NCBI GenBank assembly: GCA_049509515.1
Contig: JBEKZV010000029.1
Coordinates: 1-64,000, forward strand
Length of the DNA stretch: 64,000 nucleotides
Source of the DNA: JBEKCP01 sp049509515
GTDB taxonomy: Bacteria; Planctomycetota; Planctomycetia; Pirellulales; Thermoguttaceae
Direction of reading: 5' to 3'
Shown here: positions 8,263 to 16,935 of the stretch, piece by piece
How the letters are laid out: each line of letters starts with the position of its first letter
Numbering within the stretch: position 1 is the first letter of the stretch
Translations under genes and position numbers: made by a program
The notes under the pieces: generated by a model
The model's input: the letters and a program-made list of their open reading frames with translations, nothing else
What the model was told of the DNA's origin: nothing
The model's database searches: none

Positions 8263-9210
8263 ATGCCGGTAATGCTCGCCTCGGTCGATGATTCGGCGGC
8301 GATCCTCGATCTCCAGAAACTCGCTTACCAGAGCGAGGCTGCGATCTACAACGATTTCAGCTTGCCGCCGCTGACTGAAACGCTCGAAGATCTCCGGTCG
8401 CAATTCAGCAGCAGGGTGGTTCTCAAAGCCGTCGATCAGGGCAGGATCATTGGTTCCGTGCGAGCTTGCCAGGAAGGCACGACCTGCCATGTCGGTCGTC
8501 TCATCGTTCATCCCGATTATCGTCACCGGGGAATTGGCACGCAACTGATGAACCGGATCGAGGCTTCGTTCGGGGCCGCCGAACGTTTCGAGTTGTTTAC
8601 GGGCCACAGAAGTGCCAACGCTATTCGCCTGTACGAACGCCTGGGCTACCGGGTTTTCAAGCGACAACCCGTCCATGACGGACTCAGCCTGGTATTTCTG
8701 GAGAAGACGAGGCGTGTCGAGAGCATCCTGCGCCCCTGCAAGGACGCCGACTTCGACGTGATCTGCGCCATCATCAACGAGGCTGCCGGGGCTTACCGCG
8801 GCGTGATTCCCGCCGACCGCTGGCACGAACCGTACATGCCTCGCGACGACCTGCGGCACGAGATCCAAAGCGGCGTGCAGTTCTGGGGCTGCGAAGACGG
8901 CGGCGAGCTCGTCGGCGTGATGGGCATCCAGGACGTTCAGGACGTGACCTTGATCCGGCACGCCTACGTTCGGACGGCGAAGCAGGGGCAGGGCATCGGC
9001 GGGAAGTTGCTGGCTGCCCTACGCGCGCAGACCAACCGCCCGATCCTGATCGGCACCTGGGCTGCCGCGACCTGGGCGATTCGGTTCTACCAACGGCATG
9101 GGTTCAGGATGGTCGCGCCCGGGGAGAAGGATCGGCTGTTGAAGAGGTATTGGTCGATACCCGAGCGGCAGGTGGAGACTTCGGTGGTGTTGGCCGAAGG
9201 GAAGGGGTGA
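8263..9210 (+). CDS. Protein with two tandem GNAT acetyltransferase domains
   Basis: 315 residues from ATG 8263; a purine-rich AAAGAGAAAAGGG lies 8-20 bases upstream, and upstream in-frame codons overlap the SDR gene. GNAT domain 1 spans about residues 1-150, with the acetyl-CoA loop in HPDYRHRGIGTQLMN and the C-terminal YERLGYRV. Domain 2 spans about 155-310, with RTAKQGQGIGGKLLAAL and FYQRHGFRM. Both have the Q/R-x-x-G-x-G/A pattern, so both could bind acetyl-CoA. The acceptors are unknown; small-molecule or protein N-acetylation is possible. Confidence 0.85.
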   Translation: MPVMLASVDDSAAILDLQKLAYQSEAAIYNDFSLPPLTETLEDLRSQFSSRVVLKAVDQGRIIGSVRACQEGTTCHVGRLIVHPDYRHRGIGTQLMNRIEASFGAAERFELFTGHRSANAIRLYERLGYRVFKRQPVHDGLSLVFLEKTRRVESILRPCKDADFDVICAIINEAAGAYRGVIPADRWHEPYMPRDDLRHEIQSGVQFWGCEDGGELVGVMGIQDVQDVTLIRHAYVRTAKQGQGIGGKLLAALRAQTNRPILIGTWAAATWAIRFYQRHGFRMVAPGEKDRLLKRYWSIPERQVETSVVLAEGKG

Positions 9211-9238
9211 CCACCCGCAGCACGGTGCGGGGATTGCG

Positions 9239-9403
9239 ATGACCGCCTGGAAACAACTGCGAGCGATCCTGCTGCTCCCCGGCACGGTGACCATCGCCAT
9301 TCCGGCGACGATTGCCTTCTGTACAAGAAGAACGTGCCGCGCTGGATTCCCCGGCTGATGCCGTGGGAAGGCTTGCCGCAGGAAACGGCAGGCGATCTCT
9401 GAG
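9239..9403 (+). pseudogene. Possible frameshifted remnant of a small membrane protein
   Basis: ATG 9239 opens MTAWKQLRAILLLPGTVTIA and a hydrophobic stretch, then hits a stop after 39 codons. The +1 frame continues sensibly as PRWIPRLMPWEGLPQETAGDL and stops at about 9403. This resembles a short N-terminal piece of an isoprenylcysteine-methyltransferase-like or similar membrane protein broken by a frameshift and truncated. The identification is tentative. Confidence 0.3.
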
Positions 9404-9430
9404 ATCCCCTTCACTCGGTCCCCGGATCGG

Positions 9431-10903
9431 TCAGGGCTTTTCCGGCTTGTGGAGGAGCCGGGCGCGGCGCTCGTGCAAGCCGGCTTCCAGCCCGACGAAG
9501 TAGCGGTACGGCCTGGCCAGCCGCTGGATGCCGCCGGGAAACAGGGCCAACTGGGCCCGCAGCCGCCGGCGGATCTCCTCCAGGGGCGGCGAGTCGCAGA
9601 CCCGCCGCCCGCCCCGGACCACCGGCAGCAACAGGTCCTCGCCGGGTGCGCCGGCGGGGATTGCCTTCCGCCGGGCGGCATCGGCCGGGTCGATGATCGT
9701 CGAGGCGGCGGCCGGGTGCTCTTCGTCGAAGATCATGTCGCCGATGGCGCGGCGCGGGCCGTTTCGGCCGTGATAGCGGCGGATCTGGAGGATGCCGGGC
9801 GTCGAGACCTTGATGGTCTCGTCCGAGACCTTCACGCGGTCCTGCCAGGGCTGGCCGGCGGTGCGCACGGCGGAGAGCTTGTAGACGCCGCCCAGGGCGG
9901 CATCGTCGAATCCGGTGATGAGCCTGGTGCCGACGCCCCAGGCGTTGATCTTGGCCCCCTTTCGCTTCAGGCTTTCCAGGAGGTACTCGTCGAGGTCGTT
10001 GGAAGCGAGGATCGCGGCATGGGGGAAACCGGCCTCGTCGAGGATCCGCCGGGCCGCTTTGCTCAAGCCGGCCAGGTCGCCGGAGTCCAGCCGGATGCCG
10101 GCCAGCTCGTGCCCCCGGGCGCGGAGTTCCCTGCCGACGGCCGCCGCCCGCCGCACGCCCTCCAGGGTATCGTAGGTGTCCACCAGCAGCACGCAGTTGT
10201 TGGGCAGGGCCGCGGCATACGCCCGGAAGGCGTCGAGCTCGTCGCCGAAGCACATCACCCAGCTATGGGCGTGCGTTCCTCGCACGGGGATGCCGTAGAG
10301 TTGGCCCGCCAGGACGTTGGAGGTCGCCGCGCAGCCGCCGATGTACGCGGCGCGGCTGGCCGACAGCGCCCCGTCGATTCCCTGGGCGCGGCGGAGCCCG
10401 AACTCCAGCACCGCGTCGCCCCGCGCGGCGCCGACGACCCGGGCGGCCTTCGTGGCCACCAGCGTCTGGAAGTTCAGGATGTTCAAGAGCGGCGTCTCCA
10501 GCAACTGGGCCTCCACCAACGGGCCGCGGACCCGCAGGAGCGGCTCGTGGGGGAAGACGACGGTTCCCTCGGGCACGGCGTCGATGTCGCAACGGAGGGT
10601 CATGCGGCCCAGGAAATCGAGGAACTCCGGCGGGAACAGCGGCCGGCCGTCGTTGCCGCACAGCCCGGCCAGGTAGGCCGTGTCCGCCGGCGTGAAGCGG
10701 AGGTTCTCGATGTACTCCAGCGCCGTGCCCAGTCCGGCCGCCACGGTGAAACCGCTGCGGAAGGGGCTCTGCCGGAAGCTGAGGCAAAAAACCGCCTCCC
10801 GCTCGAGCCATCCCGTCTTCCAGTAGCCGCAGGCCATGGTGAGCTGGTAGAGATCGGTCAGCAGGGCCAGCGAGGGGCGATAGAGTGCGGCCAGCGTGTT
10901 CAT
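9431..10903 (-). CDS. pncB: Nicotinate phosphoribosyltransferase
   Basis: 490 residues from ATG 10903. Upstream in-frame codons lie in a palindromic repeat and are not part of the protein. This is the first step of NAD salvage from nicotinate (nicotinate + PRPP to nicotinate mononucleotide), in the cytosol. Family signatures: LLTDLYQLTMACGYW near the start, PEGTVVFPHEPLLRVRGPL, EFGLRRAQG, GTHAHSWVMCFGDE with the conserved histidine, GIRLDSGDLAGLSK and the GVGTRLITG phosphate loop. Length is normal for the bacterial type. It lies downstream of a zinc-ribbon gene on the same strand, separated only by the palindrome, and both probably use the promoter at 11699-11727. Confidence 0.95.
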   Translation of the reverse strand: MNTLAALYRPSLALLTDLYQLTMACGYWKTGWLEREAVFCLSFRQSPFRSGFTVAAGLGTALEYIENLRFTPADTAYLAGLCGNDGRPLFPPEFLDFLGRMTLRCDIDAVPEGTVVFPHEPLLRVRGPLVEAQLLETPLLNILNFQTLVATKAARVVGAARGDAVLEFGLRRAQGIDGALSASRAAYIGGCAATSNVLAGQLYGIPVRGTHAHSWVMCFGDELDAFRAYAAALPNNCVLLVDTYDTLEGVRRAAAVGRELRARGHELAGIRLDSGDLAGLSKAARRILDEAGFPHAAILASNDLDEYLLESLKRKGAKINAWGVGTRLITGFDDAALGGVYKLSAVRTAGQPWQDRVKVSDETIKVSTPGILQIRRYHGRNGPRRAIGDMIFDEEHPAAASTIIDPADAARRKAIPAGAPGEDLLLPVVRGGRRVCDSPPLEEIRRRLRAQLALFPGGIQRLARPYRYFVGLEAGLHERRARLLHKPEKP

Positions 10904-10907
10904 GACG

Positions 10908-10962
10908 TATCCGGCACACTCCGTGTGCCGCCTGCCCAACGGCACACGGAGTGTGCCGGATA
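10908..10962. repeat. Palindromic repeat RE1, copy 1 (23-bp perfect arms)
   Basis: Arms 10908-10930 and 10940-10962 are perfect inverse complements around a 9-base loop. The element lies between the zinc-ribbon gene's stop and the pncB start. A nearly identical copy, including the following ACATTTAT-type flank, is at 62665-62718. As RNA it would fold into a very stable hairpin. It is a dispersed repeat rather than a gene-specific attenuator, although it could affect pncB expression. Confidence 0.9.
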
Positions 10963-10969
10963 CATTTAT

Positions 10970-11662
10970 TCACTCGGCCGTCAGCCACTCGAACTTCCAC
11001 AGGGGGTTGCCGCACGCGCGGCACTGCACCCCGTTGTCCAGCAGCCGGCCCCGGCACTGGCCGCAATCGCGGATCGCCGGAAGGTGCTCGATCTGCTGCT
11101 TCCGCCAATCGCCGGCGTCCTGCGGCTTGCCGAACGCCAAGGCCGTAACGATCTTGACGCACGAAGGCAGCAGGCGGAACAAGACCAGCGGGGCGCGGCG
11201 CGACTCGGGCAGGGCGGCGGTCAGGATGTTGCTGAACGCCAGCCGCCGCTGGTCAGGGGTCTGTTGGCTGTAATGGGCCATCCGCTTCGCCACGCGGCCT
11301 TCGGAGTGTACCGGGCCCAGCCGCAGCCGGCTCAGCCACTCGGCATACCAGCCGTCGTCCGAGTCGACATAACCGCGACGGGCGACCGCCAGCGAGGAGA
11401 CGACGATCTGGTACAACTCGATCTCCAGCTTCGTCATCCGCTCCGACTTCTCTTCCGAAAGCGGCGAGAGTGACGAGTCCAGGCCGACGCGGCGGATCAC
11501 GTCCTCGTGGATGCGGGTGTACAGCCCGTCGCGGAGCACGGTCAGTCCGCTGCCCAGGTTGGCCACCAGCGGCTCGCCGTCGCTGCGGTGCTCGTGGTGG
11601 TCGAACTCCTCGGCCGCTGCGGCCCGGCGGTTGTCCAGATCGGTTGCGTCCAAGACTGCCAC
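10970..11662 (-). CDS. Conserved protein with C-terminal zinc ribbon
   Basis: 230 residues; start is a GTG at 11662 roughly 30 bases after the expected transcription start. The C-terminus carries CGQC and CRAC knuckles 17 residues apart (IRDCGQCRGRLLDNG then QCRACGNPLW), a classic zinc ribbon. The middle is helical, with MTKLEIELYQIVVSSLAVARR and a basic patch. No signal peptide, so cytosolic. It is followed on the same strand by the palindrome and pncB, suggesting co-transcription. Function is unknown; a nucleic-acid or protein-interaction role is only a guess. Confidence 0.75.
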   Translation of the reverse strand: MAVLDATDLDNRRAAAAEEFDHHEHRSDGEPLVANLGSGLTVLRDGLYTRIHEDVIRRVGLDSSLSPLSEEKSERMTKLEIELYQIVVSSLAVARRGYVDSDDGWYAEWLSRLRLGPVHSEGRVAKRMAHYSQQTPDQRRLAFSNILTAALPESRRAPLVLFRLLPSCVKIVTALAFGKPQDAGDWRKQQIEHLPAIRDCGQCRGRLLDNGVQCRACGNPLWKFEWLTAE

Positions 11663-11698
11663 TCCCGGGGCTGTGCCAAACCTCCGGCCCTCACCTTC

Positions 11699-11727
11699 AT
11701 TATACCCCTCTATAGGCGGGATGACAA
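11699..11727 (-). promoter_or_regulatory. Sigma-70-type promoter for the zinc-ribbon/pncB unit
   Basis: On the minus strand TTGTCA (11727-11722), exactly 17 bases, then a perfect TATAAT (11704-11699). The start codon lies 37 bases downstream. This is one of the best consensus matches in the window. Confidence 0.6.
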
Positions 11728-11923
11728 ATCGCGGCCTGGTTCAGGTCCGGTGAGAACGGGGCGTGCCGGGAGGACTTCGGCTTGCCGGCCGGTGTGTCCG
11801 GAGGGCCCGGTCCGTGGCCTCTCAGTCGGTAGGAGTCGTTAGGTCAGGCACGCCCCTTGCCCGGCGGCCGCCGGAATGGCCAACGGTTCCCGGGCGACGC
11901 GGGCGACCAACGGTGGCCCGAGC

Positions 11924-11953
11924 TTGTCAGGCAGGGAGTACCCAACCTACAAT
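11924..11953 (+). promoter_or_regulatory. Sigma-70-type promoter for the MsrB-MsrA gene
   Basis: TTGTCA (11924-11929), 18-base spacer, TACAAT (11948-11953), about 90 bases before the start codon at 12043. It shares the TTGTCA -35 with the divergent promoter at 11699-11727. Confidence 0.5.
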
Positions 11954-12042
11954 TCCATGGCATATAGGGGCCTTGGCACGTGGAAGACACCCCCCTTTCG
12001 ACGAGGAGGTGCATCCTGCGGCGCGGCTCCAGGAGCATGGCA

Positions 12043-13218
12043 ATGTCCAAGGCTTTGATCTATGGTGTGGCCGTTGTGGGCGGCATGGCGATACTGGTGA
12101 TGGTGATTATGTCCCGGTACAACATTTGGAGCTGTGCGGCCGAGAGCGAATTGGGCGGCACTGGCGGCAAGAGCGACGCCGAGGGGGCGCCTGGGGTCAC
12201 GTGCAATGAAAAGACGTGCGGCCCCAAGGAAGGCGAGGTCCTTATAGGCGAAGGGGAATTGACGGTGAGCGACCAGCAGTGGCGAAAGAAACTGACGCCC
12301 GAGCAGTTCAACGTCACGCGCCGCAAGGGGACCGAACCTGCTTTCACGGGCGATTACTGGAACTGCCACAAGGAAGGCACGTACCGTTGCGTGTGCTGCG
12401 GCGCGCCGCTGTTCGGCTCCGGCGCCAAGTTCGATTCCGGCACCGGGTGGCCGAGCTTCTGGAAGCCCGTGGACGACAAGGCCGTCGGGGAAGTGACCGA
12501 CCCGAGCCACGGCATGCGACGGGTCGAAGTCGTCTGCAACAAGTGCCAGGCGCACCTCGGCCACGTTTTCGACGACGGTCCCAAGCCGAGCGGCCTGCGG
12601 TACTGCATCAACTCGGCCGCGCTCAAGCTGGACGAGCAGCAGCCCGCCGCCACGGCAAAGGACGCGCCCCGGGCCGATGCACCGAAGTCCGAGGCAAGAG
12701 ATGCACCCCAAGCGAACCACGGGAAGAAGGAGAAGAACATCAGCACCGAAACCGCCACGTTTGCCGCCGGATGCTTCTGGGGCGTCGAGGCGACCTTCCG
12801 CCAGATCAAAGGCGTGACGGCAACGGCCGTCGGGTACACCGGGGGGCACACCGATCAACCGACCTACAAGGATGTTTGCAGCGATGCGACCGGCCACGCC
12901 GAGGCCGTGCAAGTCGAGTACGATCCAACCCAGGTCAGCTACCGGCAGCTACTGGATGTCTTCTGGAAGAACCACGATCCAACCACCCCGAATCGGCAGG
13001 GGCCGGACCACGGCACGCAGTACCGCTCGGTCATCTTCTACCACTCGCCCCAGCAGAAGGCGGCAGCCGAGGCCTTGAAGCAGGAACTCGACCGGAGCGG
13101 CACGTTCCGCCGTCCCATTGTCACCGAGATCGTGCCGGCCGCCACCTTTTGGAAGGCCGAGGACTATCACCAGCAGTACCTGGAGAAGCGCGGTCTATCG
13201 AGCTGCCACTTGCAGTAG
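12043..13218 (+). CDS. msrBA: Membrane-anchored MsrB-MsrA fusion, peptide methionine sulfoxide reductase
   Basis: 391 residues. ATG 12043 is preferred over 12037 because AGGAG (12031-12035) then sits seven bases upstream. Residues 5-24 are a transmembrane anchor, so the enzyme probably works outside the cytoplasmic membrane. Residues ~74-197 are MsrB (R-sulfoxide): zinc cysteines C116/C119 and C165/C168 and catalytic Cys188 in RYCINSAAL. An Ala/Asp/Lys-rich linker follows, then MsrA (S-sulfoxide) with catalytic Cys244 in GCFWGVE and the DHGTQYRS segment. The order B then A is the reverse of the common A-B fusions. Together the domains repair both methionine sulfoxide epimers. Confidence 0.93.
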   Translation: MSKALIYGVAVVGGMAILVMVIMSRYNIWSCAAESELGGTGGKSDAEGAPGVTCNEKTCGPKEGEVLIGEGELTVSDQQWRKKLTPEQFNVTRRKGTEPAFTGDYWNCHKEGTYRCVCCGAPLFGSGAKFDSGTGWPSFWKPVDDKAVGEVTDPSHGMRRVEVVCNKCQAHLGHVFDDGPKPSGLRYCINSAALKLDEQQPAATAKDAPRADAPKSEARDAPQANHGKKEKNISTETATFAAGCFWGVEATFRQIKGVTATAVGYTGGHTDQPTYKDVCSDATGHAEAVQVEYDPTQVSYRQLLDVFWKNHDPTTPNRQGPDHGTQYRSVIFYHSPQQKAAAEALKQELDRSGTFRRPIVTEIVPAATFWKAEDYHQQYLEKRGLSSCHLQ

Positions 13219-13233
13219 CCGGCCGCCAAGTCC

Positions 13234-13262
13234 GTAGGTCAGGCACGGGGTGCCTGATCTAC
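13234..13262. terminator. Hairpin between convergent genes
   Basis: Arms 13234-13246 and 13250-13262 pair at 12 of 13 positions around a GGG loop. It lies midway between two convergent stops (13218 and 13277). There is no T-run, so factor-independent termination is uncertain. The motif may belong to a dispersed 'GTAGGTCAGGCAC' repeat, since a similar string occurs near 11840. Confidence 0.5.
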
Positions 13263-13276
13263 GATCTGTCCGCGAC

Positions 13277-15502
13277 TCACGCTTGCGGCTTCGCCGCGAC
13301 GACCTGGACGGGGATGGCGGGCAGGACGCGGGTGGCGCTGGTCTTGCCGGACCGCAGCGTCCCGCGGATGACGAGGTTCTGCCGCGTCCCGACGGGCAGC
13401 CGCGGGGCGGCCACGAGCGTGATCGTCGCCTCGGACTGCTCCGCGGCAACGAACGGGGCCCGGGCCGTCAGGCCCTGGGGCAACCCCGCGGCAACGAGGA
13501 CGACCCCGCCCTTGGCCCCTTCGTCGCGGATCACTTTGAGCTTCAGCGGCACCTCGGCCCCCTGCGGCAGCTCCAGCACCTTGCCCGGCGGCAGGTCCAG
13601 GGCCAGGCGGAGCGGCACCGGCGGCGCCTTGACCACGGCCAGCGAGTATTCCCTGGTGGGAACGATGTGCGTCCAGGAGAAGGCCTGCATGACGCTCTCT
13701 GCGGCCTCCGCCTTGCGGACCGCGATGTGGGTGCCCATGTCGGCGGTGGCCAGGATCGTCGGCGCGAAGACGCCCAGCGTCGCGCCGGGCGGCGCGGTGA
13801 CGGTCAACACCACTTGGTCCTGGCCCGAGGGGATCACGCCCTCGCTGGCCGTGAAGCCGGGGGGCAGGTCCTTTAGCGCGATCGAGATCGGTTCCCGCAT
13901 CGCGTCCCTCCGCAGGGCATTGACCGTGATCATGGCCGTCTCGCCCGGCCCCAGGCGGACGTTGTCCGGCGTGACGCGGACGGTGAAGTCGGGCTGGGGC
14001 GGGGCAACCACCAGCCGGTAGGCGTACTCCTCGCCCCCCTTGCCCTGCGCGTCGCGAATCCGCAACACGTAGTCCCCGGCGGTGGCGAACGTGTACTGCA
14101 GCCGCGAATCGGCGTGGTGCAGCAGCAACGGCAGCTCCGGGTCCACCGTGTCGTCGTTCTCGGCCAACTCCTGCCCGCGGGCGTCCTGCAGCGTCAGCAC
14201 CGAGTCCAGCGGCGACTCCAGCCGCCGGGCGAAGACCTCCATCACCAGTTGCTGGCCGGCCGCGGCATGGAAGGCGAAGCAGTCCACGTCGCCGGGCTTG
14301 TCGATCCGCCCATTCACGACGCACGGCACGGAGATCTTCTGCGCCTGCGCCGGCGTGTTGTTCGGCTCGGCCTCGCGGACCTCCGCGAGATCGCCGACGG
14401 CGAAGGGCAGCGAATTGGACTCCAGGCCGCCGCGGGAGATCGACACGTCGCGGCGGTAAAACGAGTCGGCCGGCACGTTGAGCTCCAGGGAATCCGCGGG
14501 CAGGTTGAAGCCGTGCAGCTCCACGTGGGTCGTCTCGCCGCGCCGGCCGCCCAGCGGGAAAATATGCGTCAGGTACGGCGTCTGGCCGATCGTGAGCCGG
14601 TACACGAAATCGCCCCGCCCGCGAAACAGCGCATCCTTGACCTCCAGCAGGTACTCGCCGTCTTTGGCCACGGGAAAGACCAGGAGCGGATCGGGCCGGA
14701 AGCGGAAGTCGGCGGCGTAGGCCAGCCGCCGGCCGTCGGCGCCGTAGAGGGTCAGGCTGCCCTGGAGCCACGCCGGCACGGCGTCGGCGATGTACGGCAG
14801 GATTCGCCGGCCGGCAAGGTCGCACACCAGCGTCTCGCCCGCCTTGGCCGTAAAGCGGAATACATCCTGGTCCCCTTCGAGGATCTGGCCGTTCAGCACC
14901 ACCGGCAGCGAGGCGAGCCGCTGGGCGTGTTCCGGGTCGGAATTCGGCTCGACCTCATTCACCTCCGGCAATTGCCCCACGAAGAAGCGGTAGCGGTTGG
15001 AGACCCCGCCCGGGGCGATCAGCCGCAGGTCGCGCTCGCCCAGCTCGGCATCGGGGGCGACCGCGACGCTGATCCGCACCAGGTCTTCGGTCGCCTCGAC
15101 GACCCGGGCGGTGACGCCGCCGCCGGTGACGCGGACGCCGCTGGCGCCCGCCAGGTGGGTGCCGTTGGCGGTGGCCTCGATCGAGCGGCCCCGCTGGGCG
15201 CCGGCCGGGAAGACATAGCTGATGACCGGCGAAGGGAACTGGTCCTCCGGCTCGTCGGTGATCTTCTTCTTTTGCTTGACCTTGGCCTTTTCGGAGCCGG
15301 GTTTGGCGGCCGGCGGCTTGGCTTTCGGCTTGGCCTTCGCCGCTTGCGGCTTCGCCGGGGTCGCCGCTTGCGGATTGGCCTTCGCCGCTTGCGGCTTCGC
15401 AGAGGGCGGCGGCTGCGACGGCTCGCCGGCCAGCAGGATCGCCGTCGCGGCAAGGGCAAACAACAACGAAAAGATCGTGCCCGGTTGGCGGGGGGCCTTC
15501 AT
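13277..15502 (-). CDS. Exported protein with two bacterial pre-peptidase C-terminal (PPC) domains
   Basis: 741 residues from ATG 15502; an upstream TTG would add two codons. A signal peptide is followed by a Lys/Ala/Pro-rich linker (residues ~30-75) built from KPQAAKA-type repeats encoded by imperfect DNA repeats. An IPT/TIG-like segment (FPAGAQRGRSIEATANGTHL) comes next, then two PPC modules marked by EVEPNSDPEHAQRL and EAEPNNTPAQAQKI, each followed by a 'GDxDxF' strand (GDQDVFRFTA; GDVDCFAFHA). No peptidase catalytic domain is present. It is the last gene of the planctomycete four-gene operon, 12 bases after the WD40 gene. A cell-surface or binding role is inferred. Confidence 0.85.
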   Translation of the reverse strand: MKAPRQPGTIFSLLFALAATAILLAGEPSQPPPSAKPQAAKANPQAATPAKPQAAKAKPKAKPPAAKPGSEKAKVKQKKKITDEPEDQFPSPVISYVFPAGAQRGRSIEATANGTHLAGASGVRVTGGGVTARVVEATEDLVRISVAVAPDAELGERDLRLIAPGGVSNRYRFFVGQLPEVNEVEPNSDPEHAQRLASLPVVLNGQILEGDQDVFRFTAKAGETLVCDLAGRRILPYIADAVPAWLQGSLTLYGADGRRLAYAADFRFRPDPLLVFPVAKDGEYLLEVKDALFRGRGDFVYRLTIGQTPYLTHIFPLGGRRGETTHVELHGFNLPADSLELNVPADSFYRRDVSISRGGLESNSLPFAVGDLAEVREAEPNNTPAQAQKISVPCVVNGRIDKPGDVDCFAFHAAAGQQLVMEVFARRLESPLDSVLTLQDARGQELAENDDTVDPELPLLLHHADSRLQYTFATAGDYVLRIRDAQGKGGEEYAYRLVVAPPQPDFTVRVTPDNVRLGPGETAMITVNALRRDAMREPISIALKDLPPGFTASEGVIPSGQDQVVLTVTAPPGATLGVFAPTILATADMGTHIAVRKAEAAESVMQAFSWTHIVPTREYSLAVVKAPPVPLRLALDLPPGKVLELPQGAEVPLKLKVIRDEGAKGGVVLVAAGLPQGLTARAPFVAAEQSEATITLVAAPRLPVGTRQNLVIRGTLRSGKTSATRVLPAIPVQVVAAKPQA

Positions 15503-15514
15503 GGTCAAGCTCCC

Positions 15515-16915
15515 TTACGGTGTTTTTGCCTTCGGCCGTGGGACTTTCGGGGAGGGCTTGCTTCGGGCCGCCGGGGTTGCAGCGGGCGCTTCGGTCGGTG
15601 CGGTCAACGCGGCCTTGACGGCGTCGGCGTTGGCAATCGGGCCGTCAGCTTTCTTGACCGCGGCGGACGGCGCCAAGCTCTTCCAGCGCAGGCAGCCGGT
15701 CGAGCCGCACACGTCGCCGTCGGCCGTGACGATCAACCACTCGTCCGTGCCCGCGGCCAATTGCACGAGCGTTGCGATCAGGCTCTCGCCGCCGGCGTTC
15801 CACAGTCTCACTGTCCCGTCCGCGCCGCCGGATGCGAGCTTGGTACCGTCGGGACTCGCAGCCACGCAGTACACCCAATCGGCGTGCCCGGCCAGGCTGG
15901 CGGCGATCCGGCCCGCCGCCGGTACCACGACTTTCACGGTCTTGTCGCTCGCCGGGACGTAGATTCGCGTTCCCTGGCGGTTCCAGACGATGCCTTGGGG
16001 CACGGCGGCGCCGGTGTCCATGGGCGGCGACAGCACCGCGTACGGTTGCACCGGCGCAGGCGGCGCCGCGGCGGGCTTCTCCTTGGACTTCGGGCGCGGG
16101 GCCTGCACGGGCGGGTTCCGCCGGATGCGGACGGCCTGGCTGGGCGCCGAGGGTCCGCCCAGGGCCAAGGCCAGAGCGGATGCGTCGGGGCTGAACGCGA
16201 CGCCCTGAACGGCCTCGCCCTGCGTGAACAGGGCCTCGGATTTCCAGGTGGCCCGGTCCCAGAGCCGCACGGTCCTGTCCGCCCCGGCGGTGGCCAGGAA
16301 CTTCCCGTCCGGACTCAGCGCCACGCCCAGGACCCAATCGCCGTGTTCCTTCAGCGTCGTGACTAGTTGCTTGCTCTCCAGCGACCAGACATACACGGCG
16401 TTGTCGGCCGCGCCGGCGGCCAGGAGCTTTCCGTCGGGGCTCAGAGCCAGCGACAGGATCTCGTCTTTCGGGCCTGCGAGGGTCGAGCGCGACTGGCCGG
16501 TCCGGGTGTCGAGGAGTTCGATGGTGGCCGGCCCGCCGGGAGGAGCAGCGGCCGCGGCCAGCCACTGCCCGTCGGCCGACCAGGCCACGCCGCGGACCTG
16601 GCCGGCGAGCTTCCCGGCGCCGAGCCGCCTGGCGAGCCGGCCCTCGGCGAGGTCCCAGATCACCACCTCGCCGTAGCCTCCGGCGGCCAGAGTCTTGCCT
16701 TCGGGGCCGAACGCTACCGCGGAGACGGGGGTCGGGGGGCCGAACTCGACGAGCCACTCCCCCGGACCGCCCGGCCGGACCGCCGCGGGGATCGCGCGGA
16801 CGGGAATCGCCAGTGTCCGCTTGGCCCCCGCGGCGTCGTCAGCCCCGGACGCCGGCGGAAAAGGCCAAATCGCCAGCCAGGCGAGGAGCCATGCCGTAGC
16901 TCGCGCGAGTGCCAT
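15515..16915 (-). CDS. Exported WD40-repeat protein
   Basis: 466 residues from ATG 16915; upstream in-frame codons derive from the nested palindrome at 16936-17035. After a signal peptide (MALARATAWLLAWLAIWPF) there are about six to seven WD-type repeats, recognisable from AVAFGPEGKTLAAGGYGEVVIWDL, LALSPDGKLLAAGAADNAVYVW and VALSPDGKFLATAGADRTVRLW (each a partial repeat), interrupted by a Pro/Lys-rich insertion near residues 275-300, and a Pro/Ala/Lys tail. The beta-propeller is likely an exported scaffold. It sits between the DUF1501 and PPC genes, an arrangement common in planctomycetes. Confidence 0.88.
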   Translation of the reverse strand: MALARATAWLLAWLAIWPFPPASGADDAAGAKRTLAIPVRAIPAAVRPGGPGEWLVEFGPPTPVSAVAFGPEGKTLAAGGYGEVVIWDLAEGRLARRLGAGKLAGQVRGVAWSADGQWLAAAAAPPGGPATIELLDTRTGQSRSTLAGPKDEILSLALSPDGKLLAAGAADNAVYVWSLESKQLVTTLKEHGDWVLGVALSPDGKFLATAGADRTVRLWDRATWKSEALFTQGEAVQGVAFSPDASALALALGGPSAPSQAVRIRRNPPVQAPRPKSKEKPAAAPPAPVQPYAVLSPPMDTGAAVPQGIVWNRQGTRIYVPASDKTVKVVVPAAGRIAASLAGHADWVYCVAASPDGTKLASGGADGTVRLWNAGGESLIATLVQLAAGTDEWLIVTADGDVCGSTGCLRWKSLAPSAAVKKADGPIANADAVKAALTAPTEAPAATPAARSKPSPKVPRPKAKTP

Positions 16916-16935
16916 GCCCACGCTCGCACAGGCAT

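Noticed and set aside
9449..11473. A 674-codon plus-strand frame opposite pncB and its neighbour
   Set aside because: The opposite strand encodes an unmistakable nicotinate phosphoribosyltransferase; the long frame is a GC-driven antisense shadow and crosses the RE1 palindrome.
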